From contig JAUIJB010000047.1 in NCBI GenBank assembly GCA_030430455.1, positions 1-32,696 on the forward strand: DNA of 32,696 bases, read 5' to 3'. Positions 1 through 8,581 of the stretch are shown piece by piece (the stretch's first letter is position 1; each line of letters starts with the position of its first letter). The stretch comes from Verrucomicrobiia bacterium. Its GTDB lineage: Bacteria > Verrucomicrobiota > Verrucomicrobiia > Verrucomicrobiales > Akkermansiaceae. The notes under the pieces are model-generated. The model was not told the origin of the DNA. It saw nothing but the letters and a program-made list of their open reading frames with translations, and searched no databases. The position numbers were made by a program, and so were the translations under genes.

Positions 1-1
1 C

Positions 2-670
2 GCCGCGCTCGGCCTCGCCGGCGACCTCGCCAAGCAGTTCGGCAAGCTGCTCAAGAACCTCTACAAGCTGTTCATCGCCTGCGACTGCTCGATGGTCGAG
101 ATCAACCCGCTGGTGACCACGCCCGACGGCCGCGTGCTCGCGCTCGACGCCAAGTTCGGCTTCGACGACAACGCGCTCTACCGCCACCCGGACATCGTCG
201 CCATGCGCGACACCGAGGAGGAGGATCCGCGCGAGGTGGCCGCCTCCGAGTTCGACCTCAACTACATCGGCCTCGACGGCAACATCGCCTGCCTGGTCAA
301 CGGCGCCGGACTGGCGATGGCGACGATGGACATCATCAAGCACTACGGCGGCGACCCGGCGAACTTCCTCGACGTCGGCGGCGGGGCCTCCAGGGAGCAG
401 GTGGCCGCGGCCTTCAAGATCATCCTCAGCGACGAGAACGTGAAGGGGATCCTGATCAACATCTTCGGCGGCATCATGGACTGCAACGTGATCGCCGAGG
501 GCGTCGTCGCCGCCGCCAAGGAGACCGGCCTGCCGCTGCCACTGGTGGTCCGCCTCGAGGGCAACAACGTCGAGGCCGGCAAGGCGACGCTCGCCGCCAG
601 CGGGCTCGACATCACCACCGCCGGAACCCTCGCCGACGGCGCCGAGAAGATCGTCGCCGCCGTTTCCTGA
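2..670 (+). CDS. sucC: Succinyl-CoA synthetase (ADP-forming) beta subunit, 3' part
   Basis: This is the C-terminal 222 residues of a beta subunit that is normally about 390 residues; the 5' end lies outside the window. With the alpha subunit it interconverts succinyl-CoA and succinate with substrate-level phosphorylation in the TCA cycle, in the cytoplasm. The visible part starts near the end of the ATP-grasp domain (MVEINPLV, a family-conserved metal/nucleotide-binding stretch) and runs through the CoA-ligase-type domain: [11 protein letters not shown], then FLDVGGGA, then NIFGGIMDC, then [12 protein letters not shown]. These are classic SucC landmarks in the right order. The reading frame is open from base 2. 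The gene is followed after 53 bp by sucD, as is usual. The last codons and the TGA stop form the first unit of an octamer repeat that fills the spacer. Confidence 0.97.
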   Translation, partial: AALGLAGDLAKQFGKLLKNLYKLFIACDCSMVEINPLVTTPDGRVLALDAKFGFDDNALYRHPDIVAMRDTEEEDPREVAASEFDLNYIGLDGNIACLVNGAGLAMATMDIIKHYGGDPANFLDVGGGASREQVAAAFKIILSDENVKGILINIFGGIMDCNVIAEGVVAAAKETGLPLPLVVRLEGNNVEAGKATLAASGLDITTAGTLADGAEKIVAAVS

Positions 671-718
671 CTCCCCAATCCCTCAATCTCCCAGTTTCCT
701 AATCTCCCAATCACCTCG
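663..718. repeat. Degenerate octamer tandem repeat across the sucC stop and the sucC-sucD spacer
   Basis: Seven consecutive 8-nt units are visible: TTTCCTGA, CTCCCCAA, TCCCTCAA, TCTCCCAG, TTTCCTAA, TCTCCCAA, TCACCTCG. The first unit contains the sucC stop codon, and the last ends 5 nt before the sucD ATG. The tract is pyrimidine-rich and has no Shine-Dalgarno site. Confidence 0.75.
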
Positions 719-723
719 ATTTC

Positions 724-1620
724 ATGGCCATCCTGATTGACGAGAACACCAAGATCCTGATCCAGGGCATCACCGGCAGCTTCGGCGGCCGCCACGCCAA
801 GCTTTCGCTCGACTACGGCACCCGGGTGGTGGCCGGCGTCACGCCCGGCAAGGGCGGCCAGAAGTTCGAGGACCAGGTGCCGGTGTTCGACACCGTTTCG
901 CAGGCCGTGGCCGAGACCGGCGCGACCGCCTCCGCCGTCTTCGTGCCGCCGCCCTTCGCGGCCGACGCCATCCTCGAGTCGGTGGACGCCGGCGTCGACC
1001 TCGTGGTCGCCATCACCGAGGGCATCCCGGTGATGGACATGATGCGCGTCAAGGAGGCGATGAGGGGTTCGAAGACCCGCCTGGTCGGGCCGAACTGCCC
1101 CGGCATCGTCACCCCGGGCCACGGCGAGAAAAGCCACGGTGGCTGCCGCATCGGCATCGCCCCGGGGTACATCCACAAGCGCGGCAACGTCGGCGTGGTC
1201 TCGCGCTCCGGCACGCTGACCTACGAGGCGGTCTACCAACTCACCTCGCTCGGCTACGGCCAGAGCACCTGCGTCGGCATCGGTGGCGACCCGATCAACG
1301 GCACCTCGCACCTCGACGTGCTGAAGATGTTCAACGACGACCCGGAGACCGAGGCGATCATCATGATCGGCGAGATCGGCGGCAACGCCGAGGCCGAGGC
1401 CGCCCGTTGGGCGAAGGACAACTGCACCAAGCCGATCTGCGGCTTCATCGCCGGGGCCACCGCGCCTCCCGGCCGCCGCATGGGCCACGCCGGCGCGATC
1501 GTCGGCGGCGCCGACGACACCGCCGAGGCGAAGAAGAAGATCCTCGCCGAGTGCGGCATCGCGGTCGCCGAGACGCCAAGCGACATGGCGAGCACGCTGC
1601 TTGCCCACTGGGGCCAGTAG
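724..1620 (+). CDS. sucD: Succinyl-CoA synthetase alpha subunit
   Basis: The product is 298 residues, the usual size for the family. It binds CoA and carries the phosphohistidine that shuttles phosphate during succinyl-CoA hydrolysis coupled to NDP phosphorylation. The N-terminal Rossmann-type CoA-binding domain shows [11 protein letters not shown] and GVTPGKGG. The middle has [12 protein letters not shown], and the C-terminal domain has GHAGAIVGG, whose His255 is the phosphorylated residue by comparison with the family. The start is the ATG 53 bp after sucC, giving [15 protein letters not shown], which matches family N-termini. It is almost certainly co-transcribed with sucC. No good ribosome-binding site is visible because the spacer is a pyrimidine-rich octamer tract. 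The stop codon lies at the end of a duplicated 9-mer. Confidence 0.98.
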   Translation: MAILIDENTKILIQGITGSFGGRHAKLSLDYGTRVVAGVTPGKGGQKFEDQVPVFDTVSQAVAETGATASAVFVPPPFAADAILESVDAGVDLVVAITEGIPVMDMMRVKEAMRGSKTRLVGPNCPGIVTPGHGEKSHGGCRIGIAPGYIHKRGNVGVVSRSGTLTYEAVYQLTSLGYGQSTCVGIGGDPINGTSHLDVLKMFNDDPETEAIIMIGEIGGNAEAEAARWAKDNCTKPICGFIAGATAPPGRRMGHAGAIVGGADDTAEAKKKILAECGIAVAETPSDMASTLLAHWGQ

Positions 1621-1634
1621 GGCCAGTAGGGCCA
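1612..1634 (+). repeat. Tandem 9-mer duplication at the sucD stop codon
   Basis: GGCCAGTAG occurs at 1612-1620 and again at 1621-1629, followed by a partial third copy GGCCA. The first copy supplies the last sense codons and the TAG stop of sucD. Confidence 0.8.
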
Positions 1635-2085
1635 CCAAAGGGATACGGAGCCATCGCGCCCCGCCTTGCAATCCCCGCGACCTCGGCCATTTGCGGCAAG
1701 ATCCGCGACTTCGGGCGGGTATCGGGGGTTGCATCAGTATAAAGAACGACGTCAGTGAGCCCAACTTTCGCGCCTCGGAGTCGCCTGAGCTTGCGGGTGG
1801 AAGTGATCCACGATCGGATGGATGGGGCATCGCAGGGGGACTGCTTGCCGGGCGGCGATTGATAGCGGACTTATTGAGACCCTCGGCTCACTGCGGCGGC
1901 GGCCTGTTTGGCGGTCGTCGACCCCGGGAATGGATCACGCCACTTGCTTCGAGACCATTGCCGGTTTCGTATCGGGTCAGCCTGAGGCCTCCCGAGCCTG
2001 GCGAGCGTTCCTGACGAGTTCGCGGCGCGTCCATTGGTCGGGCACCGGGAGGATTGGATCTTCCGCCGGGCTGAGTTGCCGGCAA

Positions 2086-2149
2086 GGACCGCGCGACTCC
2101 AGTCGCGCGCAGGCGCGGGGAGCCGGGCGCCACTGGGGTCGCGCGGTCC
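2086..2149. repeat. REP-like inverted repeat, long form
   Basis: The arms are 18 nt each: 2086-2103 begins GGACCGCGCGACTCCAGT, and 2132-2149 is its reverse complement with one mismatch. The 28-nt loop region is itself GC-rich, and the left arm continues as a second short palindrome around CGCGACTCCAGTCGCG. The same core occurs as a compact palindrome at 8476-8503, on the other side of the protease gene, so this is a dispersed repeat family rather than a chance hairpin. Confidence 0.75.
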
Positions 2150-2184
2150 GCTTGGGCATGGATTGGACGGCAACCACGGAATTC

Positions 2185-2214
2185 TTGACGGCGGGTGGGC
2201 GTCGGACCGATAGT
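2185..2214 (+). promoter_or_regulatory. Candidate sigma-70-type promoter for the protease gene
   Basis: TTGACG (2185-2190, 5 of 6 to consensus) is followed after 18 bp by GATAGT (2209-2214, 4 of 6). It lies 68 bp upstream of the start at 2282. In sequence this GC-rich such a match can arise by chance, so it is only a suggestion. Confidence 0.25.
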
Positions 2215-2281
2215 GGAGGCGGTGGATTCGTCCAGGCCGCGGTGAGCGTGGTCTGCGCGCACGGAGCCGCCACAGCGGACC

Positions 2282-5200
2282 ATGAGGTTTCCGAGGGTCC
2301 ATCGGCTCGGCTACGCCGGCATCCTGGTGCTGGTGACGGGAGGACTGATGGTCGGGCTTTGGACGACGGGCGGGGAGACGGCGGGCGGGGAGACGGGACT
2401 TGAAACGGCGGCCGGTGAAGGGCGCGCGAGGGAGGGCCTGCGGTCCGGGGCGCGGGCGGGGGCCGAGACGACCCGGACGGCCCGCAGCCATGGCGGGAGG
2501 ATTGGAACCCGGGAGGGCGAGGGGCTCGTCGCGCGACTGAAGCAACAGAGCTACCAACAGGCACGGTTGAGACGGACGGCGCTCGACCAGTTGAGGGGCC
2601 GGGAGACCGGCCAGACCGTGGCGCTCGGGCTGCCCGGACTGGAGCTCCGGGGCAGGCTGGATTCGGTCCTGATTCGCGGCGGAGCGGCTCACTACGGGTT
2701 CACCCTGGAGCGCGGGCTGGGCCGCGTGGTGGTCACCCTGGTCGGCGGGGACCGGCTGGGGGGGCATGTCTTCCTCGAGGGCGAGTCGCTTGCGCTGACC
2801 CTCTCCGGTTCGCTGGCCTCCGGAGGATGGATGGTCACCGAGGATCTCTATGAGAACATCGTCTGCAGCAGGGAGGGAAGTGTCTATCGGGGCGGGGCAC
2901 CCTCGCTCCCGATCGAGGCGGAGGAGGGCTCCCATGAGTCGGCTGGAGGCGGTGGCGGGTCCCAGATCGTTCCCATCCTCAACAGCCGCCCCGGGGCGGA
3001 GCACCTGATCTACCTCGACTTCGACGGCGAGACGATCAGCCATCCCTACTGGAACCGCGGCGCGGAGATCGTCGCCGCTCCCCATGCGAGGCACGGCGAT
3101 CCCCGGTGGGTGACCCTGGTCTGGCGCCGCGTCGCGGAGGACTGGGCCCCCTTCGAGATCAACGTCACCACCGATCGCGGGCTCTTCGACGACGCGATGG
3201 CGGGTGAGAGGATGCACTGCATCATCACACCCACCAACACCGCGGCGCCGGGTGCCGGGGGGGTGGCCATCCGGGGCGGCTACCAGCTGGACATCCCCTG
3301 CTGGGCATTCAATGGAACCGAGTACGCCTGTGCCGAGACGATCTCGCACGAGGTCGGGCATACGATGGGGCTGAGTCACGACGGCCGGTCGACCCCGCCG
3401 GATGCCTACTACGGTGGACATGGGAACGGCGAGGTCAGCTGGTCGCCGATCATGGGGGCGGCCTGGAGCGACTTCGGAAGCCGCTACTACGAGAGCGTGA
3501 CCCAGTGGAGCCGGGGCGAGTACCAGGGTGCGAACAACGTGCAGGACGACCTCGCCCTGATTGCGCGCGATGCCAATGGGTTCGGACACCGCGCGGACGA
3601 CAAGGGGAGCTCGATCGGGGAGGCCGACCAGCTGCATCTCGAGGGGGATGCGATCGCGGACTCGGGCGTGATCGAGCGGACCAGCGACGAGGACTGGTTC
3701 GAGTTCACGACCGCGGGAGGAGACCTCGAGGTCTCGGTGCGGACGCTCGACGTCATGTCGAGCTACACGGAGAACGGTTCCTCCAACCCCGGTGCGAACC
3801 TGGCGGTCGACCTGCGGCTCTACGACGCGTCCGGGGTCCTGGTGGAGATCTCCAACCCGTCCGATGCCCTCGACGCGGAGATCGCCAGGAACCTGTCGGC
3901 GGGAATCTACTTCCTCCACGTGGCCGGGGCGGCCCGGGGAGACGGAAACACCGGCTTCACCGACTATGCCAGCCTGGGGCAGTATAAGCTGACCGGCACG
4001 GTTCCGGCCGGGGTCAGCGGGCCGGAGATCAGCGTGGCGGGGAACGGCTCGCCGATCCCGTCCGGGAGCATGTCGCCGAGCCGGGGAAACGGGACCGACT
4101 TCGGCCGCGTGGACTACGTGCTCGGTCAGTCCTACGACCGCGAGTTCGTCGTCACGAACCACGGGGGACAGCTGCTGGAACTCGAGTCGATCACGGAGGA
4201 CTCGGAGCGGTTCAGCCTCCTCGGTCCGCTCCCCACGGGCGTCCCCGCGGGTTCGTCCGCCTCCTTCATCCTCCGCTACACCCCCGTGGGTCCCGGGGGC
4301 GACGAGGTCCTCGTCACGATCCACAACAACGACGCTAACGAGGGAACCTACTCCTTCCGGGTCAGCGGGCAGGGGATCCACGGAGCCGAGGATGACGAGT
4401 TCGAGGAGAACGACTCGATCGCCAACGCCCACGACCTGAGCTTTGCTGAACAGCTGGTCACGACCGGGGTCCAAGCGGACGACGACTGGTACGAGATCCA
4501 CGTGACCACCGGGTTCACGCGGGTGCTGGCCGAGCTCGATTTCGTGCATGCCGAAGGTGACATCGACCTGGCGCTGTTCGATGCGAACGGGGGGATCGTG
4601 GCGTCGTCGGCGGGGACGTCGAACCGGGAGGTCATCGACCTCGACGTCGGCACCGGGGGGACCTACTACCTGCTGGTCCACTACGAGGACGCCTGGAACC
4701 GCTATGACCTCCGGTGGGACGACCTGCTCCCCTCGATGAACCCGGAGATCGAGGTCCTCGGTGGCGGGGACTTCGCCTACTCCCTGTCCAGCGGGGCGGA
4801 CACCCCGCTGGTGGTCGACGGGACCGACTTCGGCCAGGCCGCCCTGACCGGGGGGGTGGTGGAGCGGAGCTTCCGCATCGAGAATCTTGGCCCGGGACCG
4901 CTGGTGATCGATTCAGCGATGGTCAACACCACCGAGTTCACCATCACTGCGGATCCTTCCGGAACGATCCCGGCGGGCTCCCACGCCAGCCTCGGGATCC
5001 GCTTCGATCCGTCCACGATCGCGACCCATGAGGCGACGGTCACGATCGCGTGCAACGATCCGGACGAGGACCCGTTCACCTTCCTGGTTCGCGGCACGGG
5101 GGTGGATGCCGTTACGGATGACGCCTACGAGGAGAACGACACGCTGGCGACGGCCCACGACCTGGTCGCCGAGGCCGGAACCTGGATCTCGGGAATCCAG

Positions 5201-8200
5201 CTCGACGAGGACTGGTTCGCGATCCAGGTGCCGCCTTCAATGAACCGGCTGCGGGTCGACTGCACCTTCATCCATGCCCAGGGGGACATCGACATCGACC
5301 TTGTCGATTCACTGGGGAGGCTGGTCGGGAGTTCGCGGGGCGTGGTGGACGACGAGTCGATCGACACGGTGGTCGATGCCGCCGGGGGATCCTACTTCAT
5401 CCGGGTCTACTACGGAGGGGCGGGCAACGCCTACGAGCTGAAGTGGGAGGCGAGTCCGCCGGATGCACCGGAGATCGAGGTGCTCGGCGGGCCTGCCCTG
5501 GACGTCGCCATCTCCGATGGAGACCGGTCTCCCTCGGTGGCGGAGGGAACCGAGTTCGGAAACCTCAACATCCATGGCGAGAACTTCACCCGGACCTTCG
5601 CCATCAGGAACAGCGGAAGCGGAATGCTCACGGTGCACTCGGTGCACTCGGATTCCGGCGACTTCAGCGTGCTCCCGGGGTATCCGGAAAGCGTGCTTCC
5701 GGGCGCTGGCGAGGTCTTCCGGGTCAGCTTCGATCCCACCACCGCCGGGGCCAGGCAGGCCGTGATCACGGTGCTGAGCGACGATCCCGACCAGGGCGCC
5801 TACGACTTCCTGGTCGAGGGGGTGGCGACGGACGGCGTGCCGGATGATTCCTACGAGGAGAACAACAGCGCCGCGACCGCCTACGACCTCAGCGGCGCGG
5901 AGGATGCCTGGCTCTCGACCATCCTGGGTCCGGGACGGCAGAGCGACGCGGACTGGTACCGGGTCGAAACCGCGCCGAATCATGACCGCCTCGTGGCCGA
6001 CTGCAGCTTCACCCATGCCGAGGGCGACATCGATCTGAAGGTCTTCGACGGCGAGGGCGTGCTGCTCGGCAAGGTGAGCTCGATCACCGATGACGAGCAT
6101 CTCGAGGTCGGGATCCCGGGTCCCGGGACCTACTTCATCGTCGTCCACGGCTACCCCGGCTTCGGCAACCAGGGCAACAGCTACGACCTGGTCTGGGACC
6201 AGCTCCTGGCGCCGGACGACGCCTACGAGGAGAACGATGAGCTCGCGAGCGCCTTCGACCTGACGGGCAACGAGCGCAACTGGCTCTCGAACCTCGACGG
6301 GCCCGGGCGGCAGCGCGACGAGGACTGGTACCGCTTCGACGTCACCTCCGGCTATGACGAGGTCCGGGTCCACTGCGAGTTCATCCATGCCCACGGTGAC
6401 ATCGACATCTCCCTGCACGACTCCTCGGGTGCCTACCTCGACGGGTCCGCCGGCGTCGTCGACAACGAGAGCATCGTGCACTCCGTTTTGTCGGGGGAGA
6501 CCTACTACGTCCGGGTCCACTACGGCGACCGGAACAACCTCTACGACCTCTGGTGGGACGACCTCGTCCCGGGAACCGCGGCACCGCTGATGCTGGTCAC
6601 CGGCAGCCACCCGGACGACTCCGGGGAGGGGACGAGCGGTGACGCGGACGGACGTCTCGATCCCGGGGAAACGGCGACCCTCGAGGTGGAACTGGAGAAC
6701 CGTGGCACGCTGCCGGCGACGGGAGTCACGGCGACCCTGTCGACCACCGACCCGAGGGTGACGTTGATCAGCAACGAGGTGGGTGACTACGGCGACCTCA
6801 ACGTGCGGAGGTCCGGCACCTGGACATACGGGTTCTCGGTGTCGCCGACGGCTTCCGCCGGCACGATCCAGTTCGACCTCGCGGTCGTGTCCGGCGAGGG
6901 GTCCTGGAGCCGCACGGTCAACGTGGAGCTGACGGACGGGGATGACCTCCTCGAGCCGAACGACACCCTCGAGACGGCCTGCGACCTCCGGGAGATGAAG
7001 GGGGACTGGATCGCGGGGAACCAGTTGGATTCCGACTGGTACAGGGTCGATGTCGACCCGGACTACCACCGTCTCCATGTCGACTGCCATTTCCTCCACG
7101 CCGAGGGGGACATCGACATCCAACTCTTCGACAGTGGCGGCAACCTGGTCGATGGTTCATATGGCACCGAGGACAACGAGGAGATCGTCGTCAACCTCCC
7201 CGGTGGAGGGGAGCACTACATCCGGGTCTTCTTCGGAGACCAGGGGAACGCCTACACGCTCCGATGGTTCGATTCGCGCCCGATCTACTCCGAAATTGCG
7301 GTCGAGGGGTTCTGGTTCGGATTCGCCTCCGGGATCGAGAGTGGCGACGGGACGCCCGATTTCTTCGACGGCACGGACTTCGAGGACGCACCGGTCTCGG
7401 TGGCCGGGACGCGCCACCGGTTCCGGATCACCAACGAGGGCGAGGCGGACCTGGTGGTCCACGGGATCTCGGTCGACGAGGCGGCGTTCTCGGCGGACCT
7501 GTTCTTCGAGGGGCCGATCGGCCACGGTGAGAGCGGCGAATTCGACCTCGTCTTCAGTCCTGAATCCACGGGTTTGTTCACCGGCACGGTGAGCATCGAC
7601 AACAGCGACCCCGATGAGGGGGACTTCACCTTTGCGGTGGCGGGGATCGGCACGACGGATGACGCCTACGAGGAGAACGACACGCTTGGCTCGTCGCACG
7701 ACCTCGGATCGCTCGGGGGCGTCTGGCTTTCCGAGGTCGCGGGCGACGGGATCTCGCTGGACGAGGACTGGTACCGGATCGAGGTGGCTCCCGGCTTCGA
7801 GTTCGTCCACCTGGAGTGCCGGTTCACCGGTGCAAAGGGCAACATCACTCTCGAGCTGTTTGACCAGTTCGGCACCCATCTGGCCTCATCGGGTGGAACG
7901 GCCACCGGGGAGGCGGTCGACTTTCTGGTGGCATCCCCGGGGAGCTACCATGTGAAGGTCGGCGGATCCTACAACTTCCCCAGCGGGTTGCCCTACGATC
8001 TCAGGTGGGCCGGTCTGTACAACGATGGCGACATCGACGACGATGGCTTGCCGAACGAGTGGGAGCGGACCTATTCCCCGCTCGGCGAGATCGACGGCAT
8101 GGACCCGCTCGGGAATCCCGACGGCGACCCGTTTCCCCACTGGGCGGAGTTCGCGCTGAACACCCATCCCTACCAGTTCAGCGACCCGGTGAAGCTCTAC

Positions 8201-8452
8201 TTCCTGGGGGACACCTGCTACTTCGAGTTCACCCGCAACAAGGAGGCGGTCAGCCGTGGCTATCGCTTCGAGGTGCTGGAGGGCGCCACGCCCGCGACCA
8301 TGACCCCGGGGGTGTCGCTTCCTTCGGCGGAGGTCGACATGGGGAGCTACGAGACGGTGATCCTCCGGTCGCCGGATCCGGTGTCGCTGGCCGGTCGTCG
8401 GTTTTTCCAGCTCGAGTTGAGCCGGCCGCCGCTCGACGGGGAATCCGATTGA
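2282..8452 (+). CDS. Giant exported metzincin-type zinc protease with PPC and choice-of-anchor-D repeats
   Basis: The protein has 2056 residues. The N-terminus (MRFPRVHRLGYAGILVL) is basic then hydrophobic, a likely signal peptide, followed by a pro-region to about residue 235. The catalytic domain (about 236-430) carries the metzincin zinc site HEVGHTMGLSHDG: H356, E357, H360, H366. A Met-turn candidate lies in SWSPIMGAAW (M391). After it come a PPC-like domain (about 440-577) and then alternating modules. Choice-of-anchor-D (ASPM/SPD-2/Hydin-like) domains begin near 580, 820, 1062 and 1670. PPC domains with the signature DDAYEEND...DEDWY...H(A)EGDID begin near 703, 943, 1187, 1311, 1554 and 1793. 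A CARDB-like domain lies near 1430-1550. The C-terminus has an Asp-rich DIDDDGLPNEWE motif (about 1917-1929), as in calcium-binding type-3 repeats. Secretion and protein or polysaccharide degradation outside the cell are inferred. The ATG at 2282 is chosen because the signal peptide follows at once; no clear ribosome-binding site is visible. Confidence 0.85.
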   Translation: MRFPRVHRLGYAGILVLVTGGLMVGLWTTGGETAGGETGLETAAGEGRAREGLRSGARAGAETTRTARSHGGRIGTREGEGLVARLKQQSYQQARLRRTALDQLRGRETGQTVALGLPGLELRGRLDSVLIRGGAAHYGFTLERGLGRVVVTLVGGDRLGGHVFLEGESLALTLSGSLASGGWMVTEDLYENIVCSREGSVYRGGAPSLPIEAEEGSHESAGGGGGSQIVPILNSRPGAEHLIYLDFDGETISHPYWNRGAEIVAAPHARHGDPRWVTLVWRRVAEDWAPFEINVTTDRGLFDDAMAGERMHCIITPTNTAAPGAGGVAIRGGYQLDIPCWAFNGTEYACAETISHEVGHTMGLSHDGRSTPPDAYYGGHGNGEVSWSPIMGAAWSDFGSRYYESVTQWSRGEYQGANNVQDDLALIARDANGFGHRADDKGSSIGEADQLHLEGDAIADSGVIERTSDEDWFEFTTAGGDLEVSVRTLDVMSSYTENGSSNPGANLAVDLRLYDASGVLVEISNPSDALDAEIARNLSAGIYFLHVAGAARGDGNTGFTDYASLGQYKLTGTVPAGVSGPEISVAGNGSPIPSGSMSPSRGNGTDFGRVDYVLGQSYDREFVVTNHGGQLLELESITEDSERFSLLGPLPTGVPAGSSASFILRYTPVGPGGDEVLVTIHNNDANEGTYSFRVSGQGIHGAEDDEFEENDSIANAHDLSFAEQLVTTGVQADDDWYEIHVTTGFTRVLAELDFVHAEGDIDLALFDANGGIVASSAGTSNREVIDLDVGTGGTYYLLVHYEDAWNRYDLRWDDLLPSMNPEIEVLGGGDFAYSLSSGADTPLVVDGTDFGQAALTGGVVERSFRIENLGPGPLVIDSAMVNTTEFTITADPSGTIPAGSHASLGIRFDPSTIATHEATVTIACNDPDEDPFTFLVRGTGVDAVTDDAYEENDTLATAHDLVAEAGTWISGIQLDEDWFAIQVPPSMNRLRVDCTFIHAQGDIDIDLVDSLGRLVGSSRGVVDDESIDTVVDAAGGSYFIRVYYGGAGNAYELKWEASPPDAPEIEVLGGPALDVAISDGDRSPSVAEGTEFGNLNIHGENFTRTFAIRNSGSGMLTVHSVHSDSGDFSVLPGYPESVLPGAGEVFRVSFDPTTAGARQAVITVLSDDPDQGAYDFLVEGVATDGVPDDSYEENNSAATAYDLSGAEDAWLSTILGPGRQSDADWYRVETAPNHDRLVADCSFTHAEGDIDLKVFDGEGVLLGKVSSITDDEHLEVGIPGPGTYFIVVHGYPGFGNQGNSYDLVWDQLLAPDDAYEENDELASAFDLTGNERNWLSNLDGPGRQRDEDWYRFDVTSGYDEVRVHCEFIHAHGDIDISLHDSSGAYLDGSAGVVDNESIVHSVLSGETYYVRVHYGDRNNLYDLWWDDLVPGTAAPLMLVTGSHPDDSGEGTSGDADGRLDPGETATLEVELENRGTLPATGVTATLSTTDPRVTLISNEVGDYGDLNVRRSGTWTYGFSVSPTASAGTIQFDLAVVSGEGSWSRTVNVELTDGDDLLEPNDTLETACDLREMKGDWIAGNQLDSDWYRVDVDPDYHRLHVDCHFLHAEGDIDIQLFDSGGNLVDGSYGTEDNEEIVVNLPGGGEHYIRVFFGDQGNAYTLRWFDSRPIYSEIAVEGFWFGFASGIESGDGTPDFFDGTDFEDAPVSVAGTRHRFRITNEGEADLVVHGISVDEAAFSADLFFEGPIGHGESGEFDLVFSPESTGLFTGTVSIDNSDPDEGDFTFAVAGIGTTDDAYEENDTLGSSHDLGSLGGVWLSEVAGDGISLDEDWYRIEVAPGFEFVHLECRFTGAKGNITLELFDQFGTHLASSGGTATGEAVDFLVASPGSYHVKVGGSYNFPSGLPYDLRWAGLYNDGDIDDDGLPNEWERTYSPLGEIDGMDPLGNPDGDPFPHWAEFALNTHPYQFSDPVKLYFLGDTCYFEFTRNKEAVSRGYRFEVLEGATPATMTPGVSLPSAEVDMGSYETVILRSPDPVSLAGRRFFQLELSRPPLDGESD

Positions 8453-8475
8453 GGGGGAAAGCACGCCGTCGGCAC

Positions 8476-8503
8476 GGACCGCGCGACTGGAGTCGCGCGG
8501 TCC
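8476..8503. repeat. REP-like perfect palindrome; possible terminator of the protease gene
   Basis: GGACCGCGCGACT, a 2-nt centre GG, then the exact reverse complement AGTCGCGCGGTCC give a 13-bp stem 23 bp past the protease stop. There is no T-run, so it is not a textbook intrinsic terminator. The flanks also resemble the copy at 2086-2149 (GGCA before and a GCT-containing stretch after), so both belong to one dispersed family. Confidence 0.75.
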
Positions 8504-8581
8504 GCTGGGCCGTTCCAGAATCGCGAAAAGAATGGAACAGACAGGCAAGCGGGGGGCTGGTAGATGCTGGGTTACTGGCCG

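Larger units (their letters stand above)
1635..2281. other. Non-coding spacer between sucD and the protease gene
   Basis: No convincing gene was found on either strand in this spacer of about 650 bp. The open frames crossing it are low-complexity Arg/Pro/Gly-rich shadows without recognisable motifs. It contains a long inverted repeat at 2086-2149 and a possible promoter at 2185-2214, which are listed separately. No strong terminator for sucCD was seen. Confidence 0.6.

Noticed and set aside
1731..1743. TATAAA at 1738-1743 as a promoter -10 box
   Set aside because: No acceptable -35 hexamer lies at 16-18 bp; the TTGCAT nearby is too close. No gene starts within 500 bp.
1871..4681. Long open frame on the minus strand opposite the protease gene (936 codons)
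   Set aside because: It is rich in Arg, Pro, Val and Asp with no motif and runs antisense to a gene with clear domains. Such shadows are expected at this G+C content. The same applies to long minus-strand frames opposite addA (21878-25393), the cysteine desulfurase/YyaL-type pair (15580-17736) and purH/pdxJ (26930-29446).
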